A stretch of DNA of 64,000 bases, taken from NCBI RefSeq assembly GCF_014695585.1, contig NZ_JACJON010000026.1, positions 16,258 through 80,257 on the forward strand, written 5' to 3'. Both the position numbers and the translations under genes were made by a program. Source of the DNA: Microcoleus sp. FACHB-831 (GTDB lineage: Bacteria > Cyanobacteriota > Cyanobacteriia > Cyanobacteriales > FACHB-T130). Below are positions 45,173-53,999 of the stretch, in pieces. How positions within the stretch are numbered: the stretch's first letter is position 1; the number at the start of each line of letters is the position of its first letter. Under the pieces are notes generated by a model, which saw nothing but the letters and a program-made list of their open reading frames with translations, was not told the DNA's origin and did not search any database.

Positions 45173-45988
45173 TCATTTGGAAATAAACCAATCGATAATT
45201 TTTCGGGCAATGCTGAGTTTAGGAGGAATTAGGGGTAAATTGTCTTTACTAAACCAAGCAGCATCCTCTAATTCTTGCGGCTCGATGGCAATTTCACCGC
45301 TAGCATAACTGGCTGTAAAGCCAATCATCAGCGAGTTGGGAAAAGGCCAAGGTTGCGAACCAAAATAGCGAATATCTTTGACTTCTATACCAACTTCCTC
45401 GCGAACTTCGCGAACTATTGTCTCTTCGAGCGATTCTCCCGCTTCTACAAATCCAGCGATCAAACCATACATTCCGGATCGAAACCGAGGAGCGCGAGCT
45501 AACAATATCTCTTCACCACGCGAGATGAGTACGATCACAGCAGGCGATAGGCGAGGATAATTAACTAATCCACAATTGGGACAACGCTTGGCGCGTTCGG
45601 TGGGTAATTGGGTGGTTGGAGTGGCGCAGTGTCCGCAGTATTGATGGGTGCGATCCCACTCCATAATTTGAATGGCGCGACTGCTCAATGCAAACAAATC
45701 ATCGTCTATTGTTCCATACAATTCGCGCAGTCCTAGCAAGGTCATTCCATCAGGTATTAACGCATCCTTGGCTAGTTCCACCGAGTAACAAGAGCGAGTG
45801 TCTAGAGTACCGAGAAATTGCGATCGCACGGGCATTAAGCCAATCTCGGTTAGGCTGATTAGATGGGGAATATAGCTTAACATTCCTTCGACGCGAACCA
45901 ACAATTTATTGCCTACAAATGCGAACCACCAAGCGGGTTCGCATTTTATTGCGGGGGGAGCAATTCCAGGGATGAAGGTTCGATGCAT
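45173..45988 (-). CDS. nudC: NAD+ diphosphatase NudC
   Basis: NudC cleaves NADH and NAD-capped RNA. The zinc ribbon (CGHC...CPNC) is followed by the Nudix box GFVEAGESLEETIVREVREE and the NADH-specific SQPWPFPNSLMIGF. The ATG at 45988 (MHRTF) is chosen; an in-frame GTG is six bases upstream. It lies alone between the MtfA-like gene and the restriction locus, on the same strand. Confidence 0.93.
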   Translation of the reverse strand: MHRTFIPGIAPPAIKCEPAWWFAFVGNKLLVRVEGMLSYIPHLISLTEIGLMPVRSQFLGTLDTRSCYSVELAKDALIPDGMTLLGLRELYGTIDDDLFALSSRAIQIMEWDRTHQYCGHCATPTTQLPTERAKRCPNCGLVNYPRLSPAVIVLISRGEEILLARAPRFRSGMYGLIAGFVEAGESLEETIVREVREEVGIEVKDIRYFGSQPWPFPNSLMIGFTASYASGEIAIEPQELEDAAWFSKDNLPLIPPKLSIARKIIDWFISK

Positions 45989-46134
45989 ATTCACTAGAGC
46001 GCTTTAGCGTAGCGTGCCGCAGGCAGTCGCCTTTCATCGTATCACCGAGACGATAGGCGATCGCGCCAGTGGCTACATACAGGGAAAACTTAGCCAGGAT
46101 GCGATCGCGTATATTTTTTTTGGTTGCGATCGCG

Positions 46135-47391
46135 CTACTCATCTGGCATTTGTCCGATAATTCCCATTGTCTTTACACTAACGGTGCAGACTCGTTGCAG
46201 CAGGTCGATAACGTGTTCTTTGTAGTCCGCAAAGCGATAGGTGTTAAAAAGCTTTGCAATTGTCGGATCTTTGGGTTTCTTTTCTTTGTATTGGTCGAGT
46301 ATCCATTCCAAAGCAGAACGGTTGCCGAGTTTATAATCCCATGCGATCGCGGGAATGCCTTGCAAGAAGGTTATACCGTCAAGGTCAATATATCCTTTCT
46401 CTTTGTCGGCTTTTAGTTTTGCTTTGGGTTGTTTATTCGTTGTTGCATCTGTGCGAGTCAAATTATATGGTTTAATGGTTTCATAATTTAGGTGCAAGTG
46501 CATCAGTTTTTTGCCCCATTGCACCCATTGGAAAAAGTTGTTGTAGAAGGGTAATTGAGGGAATTCACGTTTTAGGTTGAGTTCGTATTTCTTGCGGTAT
46601 GCCGGATTGTGGAGAACGGCGTAGGTGTAGTGGAAAATATCTTCTTTGGTGATGCTGGAGTCGTTGTAGTGGGTTTGGAATTGGGTTAATCCCCAGTCTG
46701 TGATGTTGTCGATGCGGTTCCCATTTTCGTCGTAGCGGTAGAGAGGAAGGCATTGTGAACCGCCTTGAGGAAGCAAATCGGGGATACAGTTAGTTATTAA
46801 ACAGAAAAAAGGAACGTCTGAACCAGCTTTTATCCATACCAAACTATTCTTGACATTGGAGTATGGAAAAATATTTTGTAACTGAAAAGTCCTTGCATTA
46901 AAATGCTTATCAAAATAAAGATATTCTTTTGTATAAGGACGGTATAAACTTTTTACAATTTTTGATTTTTCAAAGAATTTATGTATTTTACTTTCTAAAT
47001 ATCTAGTTAAGTCTCCATCCCATTTAATATCTAATTCTCGTTTTGTCTGGTGTTTTAATCGCTCTTCATAAACCTCAACCAAATACTTTATTTTCTCAAT
47101 CAGAGTATCCTGTGAAAAATCATAAACCCATTCATCTCTTTTTGTTTGTACTCCAGATGAAAAAAGCTGAAAAATGGCCGCTTGCGATTTTCCCGCCTTC
47201 ACTTCCTTATTAAGTAGCGGTAACAACTCATCAAAATCATTATCGGTCTGATTAATCCAGTTCCCTTTTTCATCGGGTGTTATATATCCAAACGGAATAT
47301 TTTCAAATTTTGTATTTGCAAACCATTCAAGCTTTTCTTCTTTTGTCTGCTCATCCTGTAGCGTAAAATAGAATATTTTCGCTTTTTTCAT
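46135..47391 (-). CDS. C-terminal half of a split type ISP-like restriction-modification enzyme
   Basis: The 418-residue protein begins MKKAKIFYF, which matches the point in intact type ISP enzymes directly after the methyltransferase core, and goes on with FANTKFENIPFGYITPDEKG, KSLYRPYTKEYLYFD and EDIFHYTYAVLHNPAYRKKY, the type ISP C-terminal target-recognition region. It has no catalytic motif of its own. ATG at 47391 overlaps the stop of the PIN gene (ATGA), so translation is coupled. It presumably assembles with the N-terminal half at 47984-49723. AT-rich, with a single HIP1 site. Confidence 0.85.
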   Translation of the reverse strand: MKKAKIFYFTLQDEQTKEEKLEWFANTKFENIPFGYITPDEKGNWINQTDNDFDELLPLLNKEVKAGKSQAAIFQLFSSGVQTKRDEWVYDFSQDTLIEKIKYLVEVYEERLKHQTKRELDIKWDGDLTRYLESKIHKFFEKSKIVKSLYRPYTKEYLYFDKHFNARTFQLQNIFPYSNVKNSLVWIKAGSDVPFFCLITNCIPDLLPQGGSQCLPLYRYDENGNRIDNITDWGLTQFQTHYNDSSITKEDIFHYTYAVLHNPAYRKKYELNLKREFPQLPFYNNFFQWVQWGKKLMHLHLNYETIKPYNLTRTDATTNKQPKAKLKADKEKGYIDLDGITFLQGIPAIAWDYKLGNRSALEWILDQYKEKKPKDPTIAKLFNTYRFADYKEHVIDLLQRVCTVSVKTMGIIGQMPDE

Positions 47392-47765
47392 GACCACAAC
47401 CTCTGAACAGAATAAGCATCAAAAGCGACATCACGACTAATCAAAACAAGAGAATGATTTATCGCCTGTGCTACTAAAATGCGATCGAATGGATCGCGAT
47501 GATGTAGAGGTTGTTTAAGGTAACATTCTACATCAGAAAATGTAATCGGTAAAACTACAATCTCAAGTTGTTCCAGAAAAGCGGGTATTTCTTGAAACTC
47601 AAACTGAAAATTAAGCTTTCCAAGCCCCAGCTTAATGGCAATTTCCCAAAGACTAGCAATGCTAACAAACACTAAGCTTGAATCTTCAATCCTTTGCCTA
47701 ACGATTAATGGCAGCTTAGGATTGCCTTCGAGAAACCAAATTAAAGTGTGAGTATCTAGCAGCAT
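47388..47765 (-). CDS. PIN-domain toxin (VapC family)
   Basis: This 125-residue PIN domain shows the acidic active site: Asp4 in LLDTHTLIW, Glu in ASLWEIAIK, Asp in HRDPFDRILVAQA and Asp in LISRDVAFD. PIN toxins are RNases. The start codon directly follows the stop of the DUF2281 gene; the stop overlaps the next start. The gene lies between the two halves of the restriction-modification enzyme. Confidence 0.9.
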   Translation of the reverse strand: MLLDTHTLIWFLEGNPKLPLIVRQRIEDSSLVFVSIASLWEIAIKLGLGKLNFQFEFQEIPAFLEQLEIVVLPITFSDVECYLKQPLHHRDPFDRILVAQAINHSLVLISRDVAFDAYSVQRLWS

Positions 47766-47984
47766 CTACATATAGTCCTTAAAATCTTCTAGCGGCTCAT
47801 CAAAATCATCTGACATCCAAATTTTTCCCTTGAGCAATCCTGCTTCACGTTTCTTCCTTTGTGGCTGTTCCTGCTGTAATTGTTTTGCGTATTTCTCCAT
47901 TAAGAACTCTGTGTAGTGCAGAACTTCTTGCTTAAGAGATTCAGGAAGTTTCTCCAGATTTTCTAAAATAGCAGTTTCTAGCAT
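47766..47984 (-). CDS. DUF2281-type antitoxin
   Basis: The 72-residue protein has LPESLKQEVLHYTEFLMEK and the family ending MSDDFDEPLEDFKDYM, features of DUF2281 antitoxins paired with PIN toxins. Its ATG overlaps the stop of the N-terminal restriction half by one base (TAATG). The C-terminal acidic tail probably contacts the toxin. Confidence 0.85.
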   Translation of the reverse strand: MLETAILENLEKLPESLKQEVLHYTEFLMEKYAKQLQQEQPQRKKREAGLLKGKIWMSDDFDEPLEDFKDYM

Positions 47985-49723
47985 TATTTTTCCTTCCTTT
48001 GTGCTTTGACTAAAAACATTATAGCAATACCCGTTTGAATCCCAAATACATTATTTTTTGTTCCTGAAATTTTCGGATTCTTTCTTACATCAGATTGAGT
48101 ATCAACAATATAAAGATAATCACATTCTCGCTCCAACACTTTTCTAAATCCATCAAAGGATTGTGAATCAATAAAAGAACGATTTGTAATAAAAGCAACT
48201 AATCCATTATTACCTAACCGCTCCACCGCCCACCGATAAAAGCGTACATACATATCATATACGGCGATTTGATTCTGGGCTTTCCCTTCCTTAATATAAG
48301 TTGCCTTAATGTGTTTATCAATCTCTTTGTATGCACGATTGGCATTATTTTGGCTAAAGTTTTCCTGCCATGCGTTATAAGGAGGATTGCCAATAATCAC
48401 TGAAATTGTCCGCTCATTTTGCTCTTTAATCCGTGCTGTATTCTGCACGCTCATCGCAAACAAATCTAACTGCTTCCCTTCAAACCCACAGTGATCTAGC
48501 GTATCGACCAAACAAATATTCTTAAACTCCTCATACTGACCCATCTTTTGCTGATAGGTAAACTCAATATTTAAGTTGGCAATATAATATGGCAAAATCG
48601 CCATTTCATTACAGTGAATTTCATGCTTATATTTATGCTTTAGTTTATCTTCTGGCAAATACTCAATCAGTTCCGTGATGTAAGTTCCCGTCCCCGTACA
48701 AGGGTCGAGAATCTCCACCCCTGGATCGCTTAATAACTTGCCAAAATGCTTATGCACCAAATAATCTGCACTCTCAATCATGAAGCGGACAATTTCATTC
48801 GGCGTGTAAACAATACCCAACCGATCCGCCGCTTTCGGGTTATAAGCTTTGTAGAAATTCTCGTAAATTGCTTTGAGAAACTTTTGCTTCTCGTGGTGGT
48901 TGACAATATCCCCAGATTTGCGACGAATCACCGCATAGTAGTGTTCAATACTCTTAAGAGTATTCCGGCGGGTTGCGCCCGTGAAAAAGGTATTGATAAT
49001 TTCGGAGATTTCGCGGGCGATGTTATTTTCCCGATGAAACTGCGATTCGTTAAAAATATTCGTGAAAATGTCTTCCGTCAAAATGTGCTGAATCAACATT
49101 TCCTGGATATCGAAGATGCTGATTTCTGGGTTAATTGACTGCTGGCAGACGTTGAGAAACTTGTCTCGACGGTTGCGAAATTCTGTATTACTATCTTCTT
49201 GCTGACTAATAATATCTCGCAGCGCTTCCAGAATGTAAGGAATATCTTCTTTAAACCTGACAATTGCCGCCCGAAAGTCCCGCACTTCCGGACGCTCATA
49301 ATCAATGAACGTATTCAACACGCGATCCAGCCCATCTGCATCCTTCATCAGAACACGGGCAACTTCTTCTCGGTGCTGAATTAAAACCGCCGTTTGCGAG
49401 TCTTCAAACAGAATATTTTCATCGGGATAGCCCTTGGCAAACTTCTTCTCAATTTCCTCGTCTAAATTGTCATACTGGTCTTTAGCTTCCCACCACCCAT
49501 GCTCTAGCCGAATGGCATCTTTTACCGTGCCATCGGGATAGACTACAGTATCAAACCGAGTCTTGAAGTCTAGTTCAGGAATCAACAGATAGTTTCGCGT
49601 CTTGCAATACTCATTCAACAAGTTTTGAAACGCGCCCCGAATCGCCGTCTCTTTACGAGAACCCCCGTACTGGATGATTTTTTGGATTTCGGCTTGGTAC
49701 TGGGTGACAAGAAATCTGGACAT
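47984..49723 (-). CDS. N-terminal half of a split type ISP-like restriction-modification enzyme
   Basis: Residues 1-150 look like a PD-(D/E)XK nuclease (DTVVYPDGTVKDAIRLEHG followed by WWEAKD). Then a helical region and the adenine methyltransferase with AADRLGIVYTPNEIVRFM, LDPCTGTGTYITELIEYL and SVIIGNPPYNAW. It ends at GIQTGIAIMFLVKAQRKEK. In intact relatives the chain goes on there. No helicase domain is present, so this is the short, type IIG-like form. The likely activity is DNA cutting and N6-adenine methylation together with the C-terminal half. AT-rich, HIP1-poor, suggesting transfer. Confidence 0.85.
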   Translation of the reverse strand: MSRFLVTQYQAEIQKIIQYGGSRKETAIRGAFQNLLNEYCKTRNYLLIPELDFKTRFDTVVYPDGTVKDAIRLEHGWWEAKDQYDNLDEEIEKKFAKGYPDENILFEDSQTAVLIQHREEVARVLMKDADGLDRVLNTFIDYERPEVRDFRAAIVRFKEDIPYILEALRDIISQQEDSNTEFRNRRDKFLNVCQQSINPEISIFDIQEMLIQHILTEDIFTNIFNESQFHRENNIAREISEIINTFFTGATRRNTLKSIEHYYAVIRRKSGDIVNHHEKQKFLKAIYENFYKAYNPKAADRLGIVYTPNEIVRFMIESADYLVHKHFGKLLSDPGVEILDPCTGTGTYITELIEYLPEDKLKHKYKHEIHCNEMAILPYYIANLNIEFTYQQKMGQYEEFKNICLVDTLDHCGFEGKQLDLFAMSVQNTARIKEQNERTISVIIGNPPYNAWQENFSQNNANRAYKEIDKHIKATYIKEGKAQNQIAVYDMYVRFYRWAVERLGNNGLVAFITNRSFIDSQSFDGFRKVLERECDYLYIVDTQSDVRKNPKISGTKNNVFGIQTGIAIMFLVKAQRKEK

Positions 49724-49806
49724 AAGCCAAGAGTTACTTCAGTGTAGAGGATGAACGGTGCGATCGCGCTCTATATTAAAACTAGGATAACAACCAGCAC
49801 CAAATT

Positions 49807-50481
49807 CTATTGTTGCCTTAAACGACTAGAGCGGCTTTGCGTTCTTAAAGCTTGGTAAATAGATAAAGCAGCAAGCCCCTCTAAGGCTGCTATGGTGCTT
49901 ACATGAGGAGAGGCGCAAACGAATAAGCAACTAATTTCTAGAATAAGGTTTCCTACAATAATTATTAATGCAGCAGTCAATACTTGCTTTGTAAAACGCT
50001 TAGGTAGAAACCAAAGCCCTAGCAGAATTAAGCCAGTAACAACAGAGCCGCTAAAACCTTGTTGCCACTCTACGATCTCCCGAAATTGTAGCGCCTGCGG
50101 GAGCGCGATCGCTTTAACTCGCATAAATATTGCTAAAAAAAGCTTTGTCAAGCCCATTATAAAAATCCAGCCATTAGCATCCAATAAGCGTTGTTGGGGG
50201 CTAGGTATTATCCCCGGCAAATCTCGTCCATCTAAGCGTATTTGTAGGTACGGCTGAACCGCCATTCCCAATATTTTGACACTTGGAACCTGCTGAATTG
50301 TTAACCTGGAACCGTCGTTCAGAACAAATTCATGTGATTTATTAAGTTGAGATCTCGGAATTCTGCCAATTTGCTCACCATCCAAACGGATTACAATCTC
50401 TCGACTAAAAAATCCCCAAGAAATTGCCAATCGTAAAGGTTGGCCTTCTTCCAAAGCATAGAACTCTTGCTGATCGAACAT
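49807..50481 (-). CDS. Hypothetical membrane protein, 224 aa
   Basis: The N-terminal half (1-100) is beta-rich and cytoplasmic (REIVIRLDGEQIGRIPRSQL); the C-terminal half has about four helices (GWIFIMGLTKLFLAIFM; VVTGLILLGLWFLP; AALIIIVGNLILEISCLFV; TIAALEGLAALSIYQAL). No known domain. It ends in a basic tail. ATG at 50481. It lies between the restriction locus and hisC on the same strand; function unknown. Confidence 0.7.
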   Translation of the reverse strand: MFDQQEFYALEEGQPLRLAISWGFFSREIVIRLDGEQIGRIPRSQLNKSHEFVLNDGSRLTIQQVPSVKILGMAVQPYLQIRLDGRDLPGIIPSPQQRLLDANGWIFIMGLTKLFLAIFMRVKAIALPQALQFREIVEWQQGFSGSVVTGLILLGLWFLPKRFTKQVLTAALIIIVGNLILEISCLFVCASPHVSTIAALEGLAALSIYQALRTQSRSSRLRQQ

Positions 50482-50595
50482 AACGAGACTAATAAATATT
50501 CCTAGTTTGTGATTTTAACTGCGGTAGAGATAACCGCGAAGTGAGATGTCAGAGGTTAAGATCCCCGACTTCGCAAGAGTTGTCGGGGATCTCGG

Positions 50596-51645
50596 CTACA
50601 CCAAATGAATCAACGCCTCAACAAGTATCTGATTTTGCTCATCAGTCCCCACCGTAATGCGAAGTTTATCCTCTAATCCCGGCTGCTTAAAGTAGCGCAC
50701 CAAAATTCCCCGTTCCTTTAGCGCTAGATAAATTTGCTCTGCATTTCCCTTGGGGGGTTGTGTCAAAAAGAAATTAGCTTGGGAATCCCATAACTGGAAA
50801 CCTAACTGCTTGAGATCTATTGCCAACTTTGCCCGCGATCGCTTCACCTTGTCGGCACATTCATTTTTATAACTTTGATCGCGCATCGCCGCCGCGCCAA
50901 CCAAACAAGCGATCGCGTCAATATTGTAGCTATCTTTAACCTTAAATAACCCGCTCAAAAGCTTTGGATTCGCAATGCCAAAACCCAGCCGCAATCCTGC
51001 CAAAGAATAACCTTTAGATAACGTGCGAATTACAATAACATTCTCAAATTCCTTCACCAAAGGCAACGCCGTTTCGCAAGCAAAATCAACATAAGCCTCA
51101 TCAACAACTAAAACCCCAGACAACCTCGCCGCCAACTGTCGAAGATCGTCAATGGGAACAATATGTCCTGATGGACTATTAGGCGTTGCAATAAACGTCA
51201 CCGCACCATTTGCAGCCACCAATTCCTCAATTGGCAAACGATAATCTTCTCCATAGGGAATTTCGACACGCTCCGCAGGCTGCATATCCGTCAAAGTACG
51301 ATACAGTACATACGTCGGCATCGGATAAACTACCTTGCGCCCCAACTCCGCACAGGCACGCACCACAACATTGAGCAATTCATCGCTGCCATTGCTGACA
51401 ATAACCCACTCAAAGGGAACCTGCAACGCACTAGCGATCGCAAGGCGAAACTCGTTGGCGTAAGGATCTGGGTAACGTCGCAGCCATTCACTATCCAAGT
51501 TCCGCAGAACTGCGATCGCATCTGGTGAAGGCGGATAGGGATTCTCGTTAGTGTTCAGTTTGATGATATTTGTCCCAGGCTTGGGCTGTTCGCCAGGAAC
51601 GTAGCCATTCATCGCCTCAACACTGGGGCGGAAGTAGGTAGTCAT
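50596..51645 (-). CDS. hisC: Histidinol-phosphate aminotransferase HisC
   Basis: HisC is a PLP-dependent class I/II aminotransferase of histidine synthesis. Motifs: KLNTNENPYPPSP, NGSDELLNVVVRA, TPNSPSGHI, VDEAYVDF and the PLP lysine in RTLSKGYSLAGLRLGF. Length about 349 is normal. ATG at 51645 is preferred over TTG at 51663. The small membrane protein gene ends 25 bp upstream, so the two may be cotranscribed. Confidence 0.93.
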   Translation of the reverse strand: MTTYFRPSVEAMNGYVPGEQPKPGTNIIKLNTNENPYPPSPDAIAVLRNLDSEWLRRYPDPYANEFRLAIASALQVPFEWVIVSNGSDELLNVVVRACAELGRKVVYPMPTYVLYRTLTDMQPAERVEIPYGEDYRLPIEELVAANGAVTFIATPNSPSGHIVPIDDLRQLAARLSGVLVVDEAYVDFACETALPLVKEFENVIVIRTLSKGYSLAGLRLGFGIANPKLLSGLFKVKDSYNIDAIACLVGAAAMRDQSYKNECADKVKRSRAKLAIDLKQLGFQLWDSQANFFLTQPPKGNAEQIYLALKERGILVRYFKQPGLEDKLRITVGTDEQNQILVEALIHLV

Positions 51646-51670
51646 GACTTTGTTGCGTGTCAAAAATTAC

Positions 51671-51781
51671 TTATTGGAAGAAGAAACCAGCTAACAGAAG
51701 AGGCAATATTATAAAGGCAAACACAACCAGGACAACAGTTCCCGGCTCGATGTCGATAGTATTCTTCTGGCGATCGCGCAT
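51671..51781 (-). CDS. 36-residue single-helix membrane protein
   Basis: This short frame has ATG at 51781 preceded by GAGAGGGGGTCAG, a strong ribosome binding site. The product starts MRDRQKNTIDIEPGT, then one hydrophobic helix (VVLVVFAFIILPLLLAG) and FFFQ at the end. The design resembles the small subunits of thylakoid complexes, but I do not recognise a specific one. It ends 25 bp before the hisC start. Confidence 0.75.
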   Translation of the reverse strand: MRDRQKNTIDIEPGTVVLVVFAFIILPLLLAGFFFQ

Positions 51782-51999
51782 CTGACCCCCTCTCAAAAAA
51801 GAAGCATATCAACTTAGGCTAAGTGATTTCGGCTCGTTTCTCCAAGTCCAATTAGGCTGAGAATTACTCAGAGCATGACAAGACCTTTGTAAGCTTGCTC
51901 GATCAAGCTTTTGGGAGAATAACCTAGAAAAAGATAACAGCTTTATAGGTTGACCGAACACCAAAAAAGTCTTAAGCCCCCGAATTTATGACGTGGGGG

Positions 52000-52019
52000 A
52001 AATCCAAAATCCAAAATCG
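52000..52019. repeat. AAAATCC heptamers upstream of the kinase gene
   Basis: AAATCCAAAATCCAAAATCG is three units of the same heptamer found at nagA-purE. It is preceded by a CCCCC...GGGGG hairpin. Repeat of dispersed type in the leader region. Confidence 0.75.
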
Positions 52020-52071
52020 GTTGACCTTTGCAAACTCCTCGCACCAGCAATACAATCGGCTGTAGGGTGAG

Positions 52072-53550
52072 ATGTTGCTGAAAAATGCGGTAATTAAGCT
52101 CTCATTCCCAAGATTCTCATATAGAGACGCTGGCGCGCACACCCCCATGCTTCAACCCGAACAAGTAATTCACAATCGTTACCAACTCAAGCAAAAACTA
52201 GGACAAACTGCTGGGCGGAAAACCTGGCTGGCAGAGGATCTATCTGTGCCCGCTGCTGAAACTGTCGTAGTGAAATTATTGGCGTTTGGCGATGAGGTGC
52301 AATGGGACGACTTGAAATTATTTGAGCGGGAAGCGCAGGTACTCCGACAACTGGCTCATCCCCAGATTCCCAAATACCGGGATTCGTTTTCAGTTGACGA
52401 TCGCCTGCTCTGGTTTGGGCTAGTGCAAGATTACATCCCCGGTTCGTCCCTCAAACAATTGCTGGCTCAAGGCAAACACTATACAGAACAACAGGTACGC
52501 CAGATTGCGATTGACATCCTCGATGTACTGACCTATCTACATGAACTCAGTCCACCCGTCCTGCACCGCGATATTAAGCCCAGCAACTTAATCTGGGGCG
52601 AGGACGATCGCATCTACCTGGTTGATTTTGGTGCGGTACAAGACCGAGCAGCAGGGGAAGGAGCCACTTTTACGGTCGTTGGTACTTACGGCTATGCACC
52701 AATTGAACAATTTGGTGGACGGGCTGTGGCTGCTTCTGACTTGTATGCTTTGGGTGCCACGCTGATCCACCTGCTAACTGGTATTTCTCCGGCTGATTTG
52801 CCTCAGAAAGACCTCCGCATTCAGTTTGCCAAGCGAGTGAGTCTCAATCCACGCTTTGTGGAGTGGATTGACAAGCTTGCTGACCCTGATGTGGAAAAAC
52901 GGTTTCAGACTACGCGGCAGGCATTAGAGGCACTTCGCTCTGCTGAAGTTAGCAGCATACAAACTGATGAATCGACGATCGCGCGATCGCCCTCCACTTC
53001 CCAACGCAGCCAACTTGAACAGTCTAAGGAGCGATCGCTAACACCTGCATACAATAGCGCAATTGAATTGCATCAAACTGCTGATGAACTGTTGATTACG
53101 ATTCCTGGCACAAGCCTGTGGACTCTTTTAATGTTGATTCCGATTGCGATCGCCCTGATTGTCCTTGGTCAAATGGTGATGCCTGCTATTGTGCTAATGA
53201 CTATTGAATCTGCATATATTCTATTTTTTCTGGTACTTGTAATTGTTCTCGCCATTAGCGCCGCTGTTTATTGGGAATTATTACCAACCTTTGTCAAGTT
53301 GGATCGAGCAGAGTTCTCCCTCTACAAACGTCCCTTCGGCTTCACTGTGACGACAATACTTTGTTCAAAGGCGGACATTGAAGATGTGTTCCACACAATG
53401 AAAACTTTTCGGACTGGAAAAACAACCTATGACAAAAGAGTAGTCACGATCCAGACCAATCGTAGAGAATATTTTTTCGCTATAGGACTTAGTAAGTATG
53501 ACTGTAGCTGGTTAGTCAAGGCGATTAAATACTGGCTGGATTTAAGCTAA
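52072..53550 (+). CDS. Membrane-anchored serine/threonine protein kinase
   Basis: The kinase domain (residues 30-290) has the ATP Lys in VVVKLLAF, the catalytic loop VLHRDIKPSNLIW, VDFGAV in place of DFG and GTYGYAPIEQF. The Gly-rich loop (GQTAGRKTW) is atypical but usual for this cyanobacterial subfamily. The C-terminus has two helices (SLWTLLMLIPIAIALIVLG; YILFFLVLVIVLAISAAVYW) and a PH-like tail. ATG at 52072 has AGGGTGAG just upstream; ATG at 52147 (MLQPEQV) is the usual family start and is the alternative. Confidence 0.88.
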   Translation: MLLKNAVIKLSFPRFSYRDAGAHTPMLQPEQVIHNRYQLKQKLGQTAGRKTWLAEDLSVPAAETVVVKLLAFGDEVQWDDLKLFEREAQVLRQLAHPQIPKYRDSFSVDDRLLWFGLVQDYIPGSSLKQLLAQGKHYTEQQVRQIAIDILDVLTYLHELSPPVLHRDIKPSNLIWGEDDRIYLVDFGAVQDRAAGEGATFTVVGTYGYAPIEQFGGRAVAASDLYALGATLIHLLTGISPADLPQKDLRIQFAKRVSLNPRFVEWIDKLADPDVEKRFQTTRQALEALRSAEVSSIQTDESTIARSPSTSQRSQLEQSKERSLTPAYNSAIELHQTADELLITIPGTSLWTLLMLIPIAIALIVLGQMVMPAIVLMTIESAYILFFLVLVIVLAISAAVYWELLPTFVKLDRAEFSLYKRPFGFTVTTILCSKADIEDVFHTMKTFRTGKTTYDKRVVTIQTNRREYFFAIGLSKYDCSWLVKAIKYWLDLS

Positions 53551-53680
53551 AGCTGTTGCTGAATGTAACGCATGAATATCCCTCATTCCCAACCCTTCTA
53601 CCCAGGGATTCGGGAGCTAGAATCGGGTTCACTCTCCTCTGTGAAAGGGGCGTTGCACAAAGAGGGGATGAAGTACGAAC

Positions 53681-53706
53681 CGCCAAGACGCCAAGAGCGC
53701 CAAGAA
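53681..53706. repeat. Three near-tandem CGCCAAGA units
   Basis: CGCCAAGA occurs three times, with one extra base between the second and third copy, in the gene-free stretch (53551-53999) after the kinase. Short dispersed repeat; no function evident. Confidence 0.6.
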
Positions 53707-53834
53707 AGAAGTTTTCTAGTAAGCAAAGAAAATAAAATCATCCCGCAAATATGCAACGCCGTGAAAGGGCTAGGCTGAGGGCGAGATCGCATTCATCAAG
53801 CGCAGCGCTGCCAGAGGTAATTGCCCAGAAATGG

Positions 53835-53879
53835 AAAAGCCCCTGGGCGTCTTTCCGTGTTTCGACTCCAGGGGCTTTT
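53835..53879. terminator. Bidirectional terminator between the kinase gene and leuA
   Basis: AAAAGCCCCTGG and CCAGGGGCTTTT form a perfect 12-bp stem with a 21-base loop. Because the arms begin with A and end with T, it functions for both converging genes. Confidence 0.8.
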
Positions 53880-53999
53880 CGCTTCAACTTTCACTCCTCA
53901 CATTTACATCATGTTACTAAGGACAGAGTTTGGGTATACACCTTATGACAGATATTGAAGTGGATCGGCGATCGCACTTACTCCAGGATAGGTTTGACC

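Noticed and set aside
45995..46134. Possible mobile element remnant with GCGTAGCGTGCCGCAGGCA
   Set aside because: Only a short G/C-rich dispersed motif is present; no terminal repeats or transposase.
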